DNA from: Synechococcus sp. UW140
GTDB lineage: Bacteria > Cyanobacteriota > Cyanobacteriia > PCC-6307 > Cyanobiaceae
DNA length: 64,000 nt
NCBI GenBank assembly: GCA_945877115.1
Contig: CAMCQR010000001.1
Coordinates: 1-64,000, forward strand
Direction: 5' to 3'
The position numbers and the translations under genes were made by a program. Below are positions 20,728 to 30,374 of this stretch, piece by piece; position 1 is the first letter of the stretch, and the number at the start of each line of letters is the position of its first letter. The notes under the pieces were generated by a model. The model was given only the letters and a program-made list of their open reading frames with translations. It ran no database searches and had not been told where the DNA came from.

Positions 20728-21690
20728 TTGCTCACTCAATCCCGGCGTCCTGGGACGCATGTCGACTCGGGGACGACCCCAGCATCTGCGTCTGGCCAGG
20801 CTATAGGGGAAGAATTCACCGGACCTGAGATTAATTCAGGGTTTATCCTTGCCACAATCCCCTATGCGATGGTGCATCTTGCCTGTCTTGGGGTTTTTTG
20901 GACAGGCATCAGCTTTGATGCTGTTTTAATATGTTTTTTGGCTTATGTCGTGAGGATGTTTGGAGTAACAGCTGGATATCATCGTTATTTCGCCCATCGG
21001 GCTTTTAAAACCAGCCGACCCTTCCAGTTTGTCCTTGCCCTCTTAGCTACAAGTTCGGCCCAGCTTGGTCCACTTTGGTGGGCCGCCACCCATCGCCACC
21101 ACCACAGCAGCTCGGATACGGTTCAAGATCCCCACTCGCCTAAGCACCATGGTGTTCTGTGGTCCCATATGGGATGGTTTTTGCACCCTAATCATCGCAA
21201 GGCCAATCATAATGCGATCCGTGATTATGCAAAATTTCCGGAACTTGTTTTTATTGATAAATGGTCGTTGATTGCTCCGACTGTCTTGGCATTCTTCATG
21301 TATGGTCTTGGCTATCTACTTGAGCAGCTAGGCAGGCCCACAACCCCCATGCAAATGTTGATCTGGGGTTTCTTTGTCTCTACAGTGCTTCTTTACCACG
21401 GTACCTATACGATTAATTCTTTTTCCCATCTTTTTGGCACCCAGCGCTTTGTGACTGGCGACGACAGTCGTAACAACCCTTTGTTGGCCCTGATTACCCT
21501 CGGAGAAGGTTGGCACAACAATCATCACCATTACCAATCCAGTTGTCGCCAGGGCTTTTATTGGTGGGAAATTGATATCACTTTTATAACCCTTTCCCTG
21601 CTTTCTAGTCTTGGCCTCGTATGGGATCTGCGGCCTGTACCAGCTTCTGTTTATGCCGAGGCTGAAGTGCCCAAAAAACTTAATGTGTGA
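20728..21690 (+). CDS. delta-9-type fatty acid desaturase
   Basis: Histidine boxes GYHRYFAHR, HRHHHSSSD, EGWHNNHHHY; start uncertain. Confidence 0.9.
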   Translation: MLTQSRRPGTHVDSGTTPASASGQAIGEEFTGPEINSGFILATIPYAMVHLACLGVFWTGISFDAVLICFLAYVVRMFGVTAGYHRYFAHRAFKTSRPFQFVLALLATSSAQLGPLWWAATHRHHHSSSDTVQDPHSPKHHGVLWSHMGWFLHPNHRKANHNAIRDYAKFPELVFIDKWSLIAPTVLAFFMYGLGYLLEQLGRPTTPMQMLIWGFFVSTVLLYHGTYTINSFSHLFGTQRFVTGDDSRNNPLLALITLGEGWHNNHHHYQSSCRQGFYWWEIDITFITLSLLSSLGLVWDLRPVPASVYAEAEVPKKLNV

Positions 21691-22337
21691 TTGATCTTTA
21701 TTGTGAACGCGTCGATTCTGGCCTCTGGAGTGAACCCCTCAATGCCATCACCAACCTTGCCTTTGTAGCTGCGGGCTTGGCGATGGTACGTCACATTGAG
21801 CGATGGAACCACGGCAATGATCGCGGTGCGTTAGCGCTTATCGTCTTGATGGTAGCCATCGGCATTGGTAGTGGGTTGTTTCATACCTATGCGAATTCCG
21901 CGGCCCAGTTGGCAGATGTACTGCCGCTTCTGTTATTTCAGTTGGTTTTTTTAGGCCTCTATCTACGCCGAAACTTGGGGATCGCCCATGGGGCTACCAT
22001 TACAATGGTGGCCGTGTTTCTGGTTCTCTGTCTAGTGGCACGCGGTTGGCCGCAGCTTCTGAATGGCTCCCTGGCCTATGCCCCCGCATGGACAGCCTTG
22101 GTGCTGTTAGGAATTCACCAAGGGCGACGGGGCCATGGTCCAGTTTTGTTGCTCTGGGCGGCAGGGTTGTTTTTTCTGTCCCTCACATTCCGAAGCCTGG
22201 ATTTGGCCCTGTGTGCTTCATTTCCCCACGGCACCCATTTTTTGTGGCACATCCTGAACAGCTTGGTCTTGGTGTTGTGCACCTTGTCCGTGCTGCCAGC
22301 CCAGGGGCGTTACCATCGCTACGGCCGGCTGCGATGA
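21687..22337 (+). CDS. ceramidase-like (CREST superfamily) membrane protein
   Basis: DLYCERVDSGLWSEPLNAITNLAFVAAG...GIGSGLFHTYANSAAQLADVLPLLLFQ, multi-TM; ATG-overlap with the desaturase. Confidence 0.7.
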   Translation: MIDLYCERVDSGLWSEPLNAITNLAFVAAGLAMVRHIERWNHGNDRGALALIVLMVAIGIGSGLFHTYANSAAQLADVLPLLLFQLVFLGLYLRRNLGIAHGATITMVAVFLVLCLVARGWPQLLNGSLAYAPAWTALVLLGIHQGRRGHGPVLLLWAAGLFFLSLTFRSLDLALCASFPHGTHFLWHILNSLVLVLCTLSVLPAQGRYHRYGRLR

Positions 22338-22395
22338 TATCTCGTCTAGGCGATTTGGGCCTCGGGTCCGTTGCTGGACTTCTGCCGCTCTGGTT

Positions 22396-23271
22396 ATGAC
22401 CAGCTCCTTGACCATCACAACCCAGCTCGGTCAGGAGGGCCTAGGCCAGCAGCCTTGGTGGGTCGAACAGTGGATGGAGCTGATTCATTCGTTTCGCTAT
22501 AAGAAACGCCTTGAGCGTGCCTGGACCTATGCGCGGGAGGGCAACGTGCTTTCGATCCGCTTTGAAGGTCGCCGGGTCCATGCACGTGTCCAAGGGTCGG
22601 ACAAGGATCCTTATAAGGTCAAACTATGGCTTGATGTTCTCAATGATGAGGACTGGGGCTATGTGCTTGAGGCTCTTAGCCAGAAGGCGCGTTGGTCGGC
22701 CCAGCTTTTGGCGGGCATTATGCCCCAGGATATTGAGAGGGCTTTCGCTGCCAGTGGGAAGCGTCTGTTTCCATTTAAATTGCAAGAGGTACGCAGTGAA
22801 TGCAGTTGTCCTGATAAGGCTAATCCTTGTAAACATATCAGTGCTGTTTACTACCTCATGGGCGATCGCTTCAGTGAGGACCCCTTTGTGTTATTCCAGT
22901 TGCGCGGCCGTACCCGCGACCAGTTGTTGGGGGAGTTGGCCGAAAGGCGTCGCGCCGGGGCGAACCAGGCTGTCGTCCTAGCCCCCCACCCCGCCCATCC
23001 AGCCATCCTCGATCCAATGCGCTGGTGGCGTTATGACGCGCCGTTGGATCCTGATCTGGTGGTGATTACGCCAGCCCTTGAAGGCGAATCGGGGCTCGAT
23101 GGGGCCGGACCCCTGCCCTTGGCCGAAGATCACCGCTTTGATGAGGCCAACCGCCTGTTCCTGGAACGGCTCCAAGCCCAGGGCATGGCCATGGGGCAGC
23201 TGGCCATGGCCCGGGCCATGACTGCTGGCGCTGAGCCGGCTCCCGATGGGCAGGGGACCAGTGGTCCCTGA
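22396..23271 (+). CDS. SWIM zinc-finger protein
   Basis: ECSCPDKANPCKHISAVYYLMGDRFSEDPFVLFQLRGR (CxC...CxH). Confidence 0.88.
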   Translation: MTSSLTITTQLGQEGLGQQPWWVEQWMELIHSFRYKKRLERAWTYAREGNVLSIRFEGRRVHARVQGSDKDPYKVKLWLDVLNDEDWGYVLEALSQKARWSAQLLAGIMPQDIERAFAASGKRLFPFKLQEVRSECSCPDKANPCKHISAVYYLMGDRFSEDPFVLFQLRGRTRDQLLGELAERRRAGANQAVVLAPHPAHPAILDPMRWWRYDAPLDPDLVVITPALEGESGLDGAGPLPLAEDHRFDEANRLFLERLQAQGMAMGQLAMARAMTAGAEPAPDGQGTSGP

Positions 23272-23740
23272 GGAGCCGCCCTGGCTCAGGGAAGGGGGTC
23301 TTCGCCTTGCTGCAACGATCTTGGCTGACCATCAACGTCTCTTTGGCAGGGCGCTACTGGCCAGGAGCCATACCTGGTCCGCGCGCCAGGCCGCCCAAGA
23401 ACTGTTTGGGGCAACGCCGGTGGTGCTCGCCCACGATGGCGGCAGCGATCCCCGCCTGATCTATGCCAATGCCGCTGCGCTTCGCCTTTGGGATCGTCCC
23501 TGGGCCTCCATGGTTGGCATGCCCTCTCGTCTGACGGCAGAGCCGTTGGAACGTCAGGCCCGGCAAGGGGCCCTTGACCTGGCTCGCCGCCAGGAGGCCA
23601 TCGCCAACTACGCCGGTGTTCGGGTCAACCGTCAGGGCCGCCGCTTCCGCATTGAGGGGGCCCGGCTTTGGACCCTGCAGGAGGGCTTCGGTCAGCCCTT
23701 GGGCCAGGCGGCCTGTTTCGAGAGCTGGTGGTGGCTGTAG
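23246..23740 (+). CDS. MEKHLA-domain protein
   Basis: ATPVVLAHDGGSDPRLIYANAAALRLWDRPWASMVGMPSRLTAEPLERQARQGALDLARRQ...RRFRIEGARLWTL. Confidence 0.75.
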   Translation: MGRGPVVPEEPPWLREGGLRLAATILADHQRLFGRALLARSHTWSARQAAQELFGATPVVLAHDGGSDPRLIYANAAALRLWDRPWASMVGMPSRLTAEPLERQARQGALDLARRQEAIANYAGVRVNRQGRRFRIEGARLWTLQEGFGQPLGQAACFESWWWL

Positions 23741-23815
23741 GTAGGCCCGACCCCAGTCGGACCCAGGGCCCCGTTGCCCTGCCTAAAGTTGTTATCAATC
23801 CGTGCATGTCCGCCG

Positions 23816-25591
23816 ATGACAGCCGCACCCGTTGATTCCGGCGCAGCATTCGCCTTGGAGGCACCGATTCCACGCCTCAGCCTGCAGAGCGAAACCATCG
23901 CTGCGGACACCACCACGATTCGCTCCCTTGACTGGGAACGGAGTCGCTTTGATATTGAATTTGGCCTTCGCAACGGCACCACTTACAACGCCTTTTTGGT
24001 GCGGGGCGAGCGCACGGCCCTGATCGACACCAGCCATCTCAAATTCCAGAGCACCTGGTTGCCGCTGCTGGAGGAGCAGATCGATCCCAAACAAATTGAT
24101 TATTTAATTGTTTCCCATACCGAGCCCGACCATTCCGGCTTGATTGGAGATCTGATTGATCGAAACCCCGAAATTGAAATTGTTGCCTCCAAGGTGGCGA
24201 TCCAGTTCCTCGAAAACCAGGTGCACCGACCCTTCCGCAGCCGGGCCATCAAGACGGGTGAAGTCCTTGATCTGGGCATCAACAGCAATAGCGGAACGGC
24301 CCACCGATTTGAATTTCTCAGTGCACCCAATCTGCATTGGCCAGATACAATCTTTTCCTACGATCACGGCACCGGAGTGCTCTTCACCTGTGATGCCTTC
24401 GGTCTGCACTACTGCAGCGACGATCTCTATGACCTCAATCCCGGCGCCATCGCTCCGGATTTTCGTTTTTATTATGACTGCCTGATGGGCCCCAATGCCC
24501 GCAGTGTGCTGCAGGCTCTTAAGCGCATGGAAGCGTTACCACCGATCCAGATGATTGCTGTGGGGCACGGACCCCTGCTGCGGGATCACTTGTCGTTGTG
24601 GGTGGAGGATTATCGCGAGTGGAGTAGCCAACGCAGTGGTGGGGAGGCCTACGTAGCGGTTTGCTATCTCAGCCAGGTCGGTTTTTGCGATCGTCTCAGC
24701 CAGGCCATTGCCCGTGGCATTGGCAAGGCGGAGGTGCAAGTGCAATTGGTGGATCTGCGGGCCACGGATGCCCAGGAGCTGGCGGCCTTGGTTGGCGAAG
24801 CGGCCGCCGTGGTGGTTCCCACTTGGCCCACAGCCCCCGATGCCGATCTGCAAGCCGCCATTGGCACCCTGCTGGCGGCCCTCAAAGCCAAGCAATGGGT
24901 GGGGTGCTACGACGCCTTCAGCGGCAACGATGAGGCCATTGACACCGTGGCCAGCCAGTTACGCAGCATGGGCCAGCCTGAGGCCTTCGCGCCCCTGCGG
25001 ATTCGCCAGGTGCCCAATGCCGCCGATTACCAGCGCTGCGAGGAGACCGGCACGGACCTGGGTCAGATGCTGAGCCGTGAGAAAACGATTGCCGCGATGA
25101 AATCCATCGATGGTGATCTGGATAAGGCCATGGGTCGGCTGTCCGGAGGGCTTTACGTCGTCACGGCTCGGGAAGCGGAAGGGCAACGCAGTGGCGCCAT
25201 GGTGGCCAGCTGGGTCAGCCAGGCCAGCTTCGAGCCGCCGGGGATCACCGTCGCCGTGGCCAAAGATCGGGCGATTGAGGCCTTGATGCAGGTGGGAGAT
25301 CGCTTTGTCCTCAATGTCCTGCGAGAGGACAACCACCAGCCCATGCTGCGCCATTTCCTGCGCCGCTTCCCCCCCGGGGCCGACCGCTTTGCGGGCATCA
25401 ACACCCTTGATGGGGTGGCGGCCGGCGGACCTGTCCTCGGGGATGCCTTGGCCTACCTGGGTTGCGTGGTGGCCCAGCGGCTCGAGGGTCCAGACCACTG
25501 GATCATCTATGCGTTGGTGGAGCAGGGCAATGTGGCGGACACCGACGCCGCCACGGCGGTGCATCACCGCAAGGTGGGAAATCACTATTAA
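23816..25591 (+). CDS. flv3: flavodiiron protein Flv3-type (canonical diiron ligands)
   Basis: LIVSHTEPDHSG (HxExDH), flavodoxin-like domain, C-terminal flavin reductase domain (GAMVASWVSQASFEPPGITVAVAKDRAIE). Confidence 0.85.
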   Translation: MTAAPVDSGAAFALEAPIPRLSLQSETIAADTTTIRSLDWERSRFDIEFGLRNGTTYNAFLVRGERTALIDTSHLKFQSTWLPLLEEQIDPKQIDYLIVSHTEPDHSGLIGDLIDRNPEIEIVASKVAIQFLENQVHRPFRSRAIKTGEVLDLGINSNSGTAHRFEFLSAPNLHWPDTIFSYDHGTGVLFTCDAFGLHYCSDDLYDLNPGAIAPDFRFYYDCLMGPNARSVLQALKRMEALPPIQMIAVGHGPLLRDHLSLWVEDYREWSSQRSGGEAYVAVCYLSQVGFCDRLSQAIARGIGKAEVQVQLVDLRATDAQELAALVGEAAAVVVPTWPTAPDADLQAAIGTLLAALKAKQWVGCYDAFSGNDEAIDTVASQLRSMGQPEAFAPLRIRQVPNAADYQRCEETGTDLGQMLSREKTIAAMKSIDGDLDKAMGRLSGGLYVVTAREAEGQRSGAMVASWVSQASFEPPGITVAVAKDRAIEALMQVGDRFVLNVLREDNHQPMLRHFLRRFPPGADRFAGINTLDGVAAGGPVLGDALAYLGCVVAQRLEGPDHWIIYALVEQGNVADTDAATAVHHRKVGNHY

Positions 25592-25642
25592 TCGCTCCGC
25601 TGCCGATAGGCTGCGTTTCCTTCTGCCTTCGGCCCTGGTCTG

Positions 25643-27505
25643 ATGGTGGTTACCCCCAATCCCACCGCTCCGGGCCCGGCTTCGCCCATTGCGGTTAACG
25701 AAACCGATGGCCGCCGGGTTATTCGCCTGGCGATTGATCCTGGCTTCACCTGCCTGAGGGGGCTGAGCCCCAAACGCCTGCGCTTTGAAGTCGAGTACGG
25801 GCTGGAGCGGGGCACCTCTGCCAATAGTTTCCTGTTCGATGCCGGCGTTAACGCCGCCGGCCAGTCGGTGCCGCCCGTGCTGGTTCATCCCCTGGGGGCT
25901 TCATTCGCCGAGCCCTTTCTGGCTGAGTTGGCCACCTTGGTCAGTCCCGAGGCTGCGCTCAAGGTGGTGGTCGGTCATGTCAACCCCAATCGGGTCACGC
26001 TCTTGCGCCTGCTGGCCAGCCGCTGGCCAGCCCTGATGTTGGTGGCCTCCAATGCCGGCGCCCGACTCCTGGGGGACCTCTGGGACCAGCGTTCACCCAC
26101 CGCCAGCGATGGTGCTGACGAAGCGGGTCCACCGCTGCCTCCCATCGATGTGGTGAAGCACGAGGTGAGCCGTGAGTTGGCTGGAGGCCACATGCTCACC
26201 TTGATTCCGGCGCCCACGCCCCGCTGGCCTGGGGCGTTAATGGCTTTGGAGGACCGGTCGGGACTGTTGATGAGCGGCAAGTTCTTTTCCGCCCATCTCT
26301 GCATCGAGACGTTTGCTGAGGCCCATCGGGGCAGCAGCGAGGAGGACCGGCGTTATTTCTATGACTGCCTCATGGCCCCCATGGCCCGCTCGGTGGAGGT
26401 GGTATTGGATCGCCTGGAGGGTTTGCCCTTGCGGGGCATCGCCCCGGGTCATGGCCCCGCCATCACCGAAAGCTGGCGCAGCCTTTTAGCCGACTATCGC
26501 CGTTGGGGGACGACCCTGCAGCAGGCGCGGCGATCGGTGGCCCTGCTGTTCGCCAGTGCCTATGGCAACACCGCCGCGATTGCGGATGCCCTGGCCCAGG
26601 GGGTCGCTAAAACGGGGGTGCGGGTGGAGAGCATCAACTGTGAATTTGCCCCTTCGGAGCAATTGATCGAGGCCATTCGCAGCTGCGATGCCCTGCTCAT
26701 TGGCTCGCCCACCCTCGGAGGTCATGCGCCAACACCCATTGTTTCCGCCCTGGGCACGGTGTTGGCGGAGGGCGACCGCAGCAAACCCGTTGGTGTGTTC
26801 GGCAGCTATGGCTGGAGCGGTGAGGCCATCGATCTGCTGGAGTCCAAGCTGCGGGATGGTGGATTTACCTTCGCCTTCGCGCCGATTCGGGTGCGGTTCA
26901 GTCCTGATGCCGCCACCCTGCGTACCTTGGATGAGACCGGCACCAGTCTGGGTCGACGCCTACAGGAGGAGCAGCGACGCAGCCAGCGCCGCAGTGGCGG
27001 TGGGCTGAGTGACAGTCGCAGCGATCCCGCCATCCAGGCCCTGGGCCGGGTCATCGGCAGCCTGTGTGTGCTCACGGCCCGCAAGGGGGAAGGGGCCTCG
27101 GCCCTCAGTGGTGCCATGGTGGCCAGCTGGGTCAGCCAGGCCAGTTTTTCGCCTCCGGGCTTCACGGTGGCCGTGGCCAAGGACCGGGCCGTGGAAGGTC
27201 TGTTGCACGTGGGCGATCGTTGCGCCCTCAATATCCTGGCGGCAGGTCGCGAAACCGGGCCGATGAAGCAGTTCCTGCAGTCTTTTCCCCCGGGAGCTGA
27301 TCGCTTCGCGGGACTGGAACTTCAGGCAAGCCCAGGCGGCCAGCCGATCCTGCCCGAGGCCCTGGCCTGGCTGGAGGCCCAGGTGACGGCGCGGATGGAA
27401 TGCGGCGACCACTGGATCCTCTACGCCCAGGTGAACAATGGCGCCGTGCTGGATCCTTCTGGCACCACGGCGGTGCATCAGCGCCGATTCGGGGTGAATT
27501 ACTGA
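25643..27505 (+). CDS. flv1: flavodiiron protein Flv1-type (non-canonical diiron site)
   Basis: Same three-domain architecture; VVVGHVNPNRVTLL replaces HxExDH; SGAMVASWVSQASFSPPGFTVAVAKDRAVE. Confidence 0.82.
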   Translation: MVVTPNPTAPGPASPIAVNETDGRRVIRLAIDPGFTCLRGLSPKRLRFEVEYGLERGTSANSFLFDAGVNAAGQSVPPVLVHPLGASFAEPFLAELATLVSPEAALKVVVGHVNPNRVTLLRLLASRWPALMLVASNAGARLLGDLWDQRSPTASDGADEAGPPLPPIDVVKHEVSRELAGGHMLTLIPAPTPRWPGALMALEDRSGLLMSGKFFSAHLCIETFAEAHRGSSEEDRRYFYDCLMAPMARSVEVVLDRLEGLPLRGIAPGHGPAITESWRSLLADYRRWGTTLQQARRSVALLFASAYGNTAAIADALAQGVAKTGVRVESINCEFAPSEQLIEAIRSCDALLIGSPTLGGHAPTPIVSALGTVLAEGDRSKPVGVFGSYGWSGEAIDLLESKLRDGGFTFAFAPIRVRFSPDAATLRTLDETGTSLGRRLQEEQRRSQRRSGGGLSDSRSDPAIQALGRVIGSLCVLTARKGEGASALSGAMVASWVSQASFSPPGFTVAVAKDRAVEGLLHVGDRCALNILAAGRETGPMKQFLQSFPPGADRFAGLELQASPGGQPILPEALAWLEAQVTARMECGDHWILYAQVNNGAVLDPSGTTAVHQRRFGVNY

Positions 27506-27521
27506 AGCGGCCCCACCCAGC

Positions 27522-28448
27522 TCAGAATCTGAGGGTTACCCCTGCACCCACATGATTTACCCAGCCGGCCATGCCGACCTGGGTGTTGTAGGTCGGTTGC
27601 CAATGGGCGAACAGCACGGTGCGGGAGCTGAGCGGGTAGGTCAGCTCAATCTCACCGCCCCAGTCAACTCTTCCCCCAAGCCCTGAATAGCTGCCCGGGT
27701 TGTAAAAACGCGGCCCCGCATCCATGGTGAGGTTGAGTTGATCCACGTTGAAACCCAGGCCCAAGCGGGTATCGGTGTAGTTGCCGAGGTAGGTGCCGGT
27801 GGAATCCCAGCCGTTGCGGTTTTCCACCGCCAGAAAGAGGCCGTCGGCAATGGTCTCAAGCCCATCGCCCAGCGCGAAGTTCACATCACCGTCACCTAGC
27901 GCCAGGGTGCCGGCCAGCGAGAGCTGCTGGCGCAGGCCGCGCACATCTTCACCCTGACTGGACGTGATCAGGTAGGGCATCCACTCGGCGCTCAGTTCGA
28001 GCCGGCGTGTCGGCTGGTACACCAGCTGCAGCCGGCCCTTGATGTCGGTGCGGCGCCAGTTCGAGCCCGGCAGCCCGTGGTGGTCGTGCTCCTCCTCCTC
28101 GCCTGCCGGTTCCACCTGGCCATAGAAATGCTCGGCCTCACCCCACACGAAGGCCGGGCCCAGTTCCATCTCGATGGCAAACACGCCACCGTTGTTGAGA
28201 CCCCACTCCAGCACCGTGCCCAACTGGGCATCGATGGCGTAGTGGCGGGGCTGGCCCTCGATGTTGTTCTCAAAGCCGCCGTGGCCCTCGATCGTGATCA
28301 ATGGCAGCACGCGGAACTGGCCCGGAGCCACCCGGCCGGCCTGGCCATCACCGCCATGGCTCAGGGCAGGTGCGCTGGAGAGCAGCAGGAGCCCTGCCAG
28401 GCTTGAGCTGAGCGGCCAGCGGAAGCGACAGGAGAACGGAAAAGCCAT
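27522..28448 (-). CDS. predicted secreted/outer-membrane beta-barrel protein with His/Glu-rich loop, linked to znuA
   Basis: Signal peptide (MAFPFSCRFRWPLSSSLAGLLLLSSAPALS), alternating amphipathic strands, terminal ...GAGVTLRF, loop EPAGEEEEHDHHGLPG. Confidence 0.65.
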   Translation of the reverse strand: MAFPFSCRFRWPLSSSLAGLLLLSSAPALSHGGDGQAGRVAPGQFRVLPLITIEGHGGFENNIEGQPRHYAIDAQLGTVLEWGLNNGGVFAIEMELGPAFVWGEAEHFYGQVEPAGEEEEHDHHGLPGSNWRRTDIKGRLQLVYQPTRRLELSAEWMPYLITSSQGEDVRGLRQQLSLAGTLALGDGDVNFALGDGLETIADGLFLAVENRNGWDSTGTYLGNYTDTRLGLGFNVDQLNLTMDAGPRFYNPGSYSGLGGRVDWGGEIELTYPLSSRTVLFAHWQPTYNTQVGMAGWVNHVGAGVTLRF

Positions 28449-28547
28449 GACGCGATTGCGGATGAAGGGACGACGGGGTGGAGGGATTCACTGAAAGCTG
28501 GAAGATCGAGGCGAAGAGCGCTGCCAAGCCGAGGTGCGCCGCAGCAC

Positions 28548-29537
28548 TCAGCGAATTGCCGCCCAGCGGCGCGCCAGTTGCTGGCCACCGGCCCGGTCGC
28601 AGCTGCCGCCCTGACCCTCCACGAAGGTGCAGACATTGGCGATGAAGGTCTCGACGTAAGTGGCCTTGGCTGCCAGGCCATCGGCAACGAGGGCCACGGA
28701 ATTGATGGGAACTCCGCTGCGCTGGGAGATGCGCCGGAGTGTCTTCGAGGGCGGAAGTCGATCGGGGAAAATGACGCGGACTCCCGAGCGCTTCAACGCA
28801 TCACTCACCTGATTAAGTCCCTGCGGCCGCATTAGGCCGGCGGTACTGAAGGATTCAATCACCGCCAACTCCCGTATGCCGTAGCGACGGGCGAAGCTGA
28901 GGAAGGCACGATGGCCGCTGGCCAGCACCCGGCTAGAAGGGGGCAGCGTCGCGATCTGTCGAGCGGTCCAGGCATCGAGATCGGTGAGCACCAGAGCGGC
29001 CTGTTGGCTTCGGGAGCGCAGCCGGCTGTCCTGGTCGGTGAAGGGAGCCAGGCGTTCCGCGATCAGCCGCACCATCGCGGCTCCATGGCGGGGGTCATGC
29101 CAGACATGGGGGTCCCTCACACCGCCGGCACCCTCGAAGCTGGGGCTGTTCGGCACCGCCAGCTCCGCCACCGCCACCTGGGGACGACGCCCCTGCACCT
29201 TGCTGAGGGCGGGGGTGAGGCCATAGCCATTCACCAAAACCAAATCGGACTGGGCCAGAACCTGGCGATCGCTGGGCCGCAGCGCCGCCTGGTGAGGGTC
29301 CTGGCTGGCTGGCAAAAGGCAGACCACCGTGATCAGCCCGTCCGCCAGGGTGCGGGTGAGGTCGCAGAGCACGCCGTCCGCAGCAACGACGGTGGCCGCC
29401 CGGGCAGGGGGAGGCGGCAGCAGCAAGGCGGCGCCCAGAAGGAGGGTGGCCAGCCATGGCCTGGAGATGGGGGTTCGCCGGCCCTCAACGTGGAACCCCC
29501 TGAAACCGGAGCACTGGCGAGGTGACAGCCGAGACAT
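28548..29537 (-). CDS. znuA: zinc ABC transporter substrate-binding protein
   Basis: TVVCLLPASQDPHQAALRPSDRQVLAQSDLVLVNG, DPHVWHDPRHGAAMVRLIAERLAP, SGHRAFLSFARRYGI. Confidence 0.9.
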   Translation of the reverse strand: MSRLSPRQCSGFRGFHVEGRRTPISRPWLATLLLGAALLLPPPPARAATVVAADGVLCDLTRTLADGLITVVCLLPASQDPHQAALRPSDRQVLAQSDLVLVNGYGLTPALSKVQGRRPQVAVAELAVPNSPSFEGAGGVRDPHVWHDPRHGAAMVRLIAERLAPFTDQDSRLRSRSQQAALVLTDLDAWTARQIATLPPSSRVLASGHRAFLSFARRYGIRELAVIESFSTAGLMRPQGLNQVSDALKRSGVRVIFPDRLPPSKTLRRISQRSGVPINSVALVADGLAAKATYVETFIANVCTFVEGQGGSCDRAGGQQLARRWAAIR

Positions 29538-29560
29538 ATGCCGAATAGCAATTGCTCAAA

Positions 29561-29575
29561 TGATAACCATTCCCA
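29561..29575. promoter_or_regulatory. candidate Zur-box-like imperfect palindrome
   Basis: TGATAACCATTCCCA between divergent znuA and znuC; only the left half fits a TGATAAT-N-ATTATCA-type site well. Confidence 0.35.
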
Positions 29576-29699
29576 CCGTCGACGGCCTTAGGCTTTTATC
29601 GCTTCGATCCCTACGGCGGTCTTTGGCCGCCTTGCCCTCTGCCCGGAAGCCCATTCCGCGTGCTTCCCCATCGCAGCGCAATCCCGACCAGCCTTACCG

Positions 29700-30374
29700 A
29701 TGCTTCAGGTTCAGGGCGTCAGTTACTGCTATCCAGGCAAGCTTTCCCCCACGGTTCTGGCGGAGGTGAGTTTCAGCCTCGGGCCCGGCAGCCTCACGGC
29801 GCTGCTCGGGCCGAATGGCGCCGGTAAATCCACCCTGCTGAAACTGCTGCTCGGCCAGCTCACCCCAAGCCTGGGAAATCTGCTCTGGAATGGCCAGGCC
29901 ATGGCCCCTCGTCGGCCTCGGCTGGCCCTTGTTCCACAGCGGAGCGCCATCCAGTGGCAGATGCCTATTACCGTCCGGGATCTCGTGGCTCTCGGTACCC
30001 TGGCTAGTGCCGCGCCGGAACCGCTGCTTGATATCGCCGAGGTTCTGCAGTCCATGGGTTTGGCCTCCCTGGCGGAAACGCGTCTTTCCCAGCTCTCCGG
30101 GGGGCAGCAGCAGCGGGCCCTGCTGGCTCGGGCCCTTCTCCAGAAGGCTGAACTGCTGCTTCTCGATGAACCCTTCACCTACCTGGATCCACCGACCCGC
30201 CAGCTGCTGCTGGCGGTACTGCGCCAGCAGGCCGCCCAGGGTTGCATCGTGCTGGTGAGTAGCCATGACTGGGGTGATTCCCTGCTCGGGTACGACCGAG
30301 TGCTTCTACTGGATACAACGCTTCTCGCGGATGACCGGCCTGATCACGTCCTAGAGCGGTTGCAGCGGCCATGA
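29700..30374 (+). CDS. znuC: zinc ABC transporter ATP-binding protein
   Basis: LLGPNGAGKSTLLKLLLGQL, LSGGQQQRALLARALLQKAELLLLDEPF. Confidence 0.92.
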   Translation: MLQVQGVSYCYPGKLSPTVLAEVSFSLGPGSLTALLGPNGAGKSTLLKLLLGQLTPSLGNLLWNGQAMAPRRPRLALVPQRSAIQWQMPITVRDLVALGTLASAAPEPLLDIAEVLQSMGLASLAETRLSQLSGGQQQRALLARALLQKAELLLLDEPFTYLDPPTRQLLLAVLRQQAAQGCIVLVSSHDWGDSLLGYDRVLLLDTTLLADDRPDHVLERLQRP

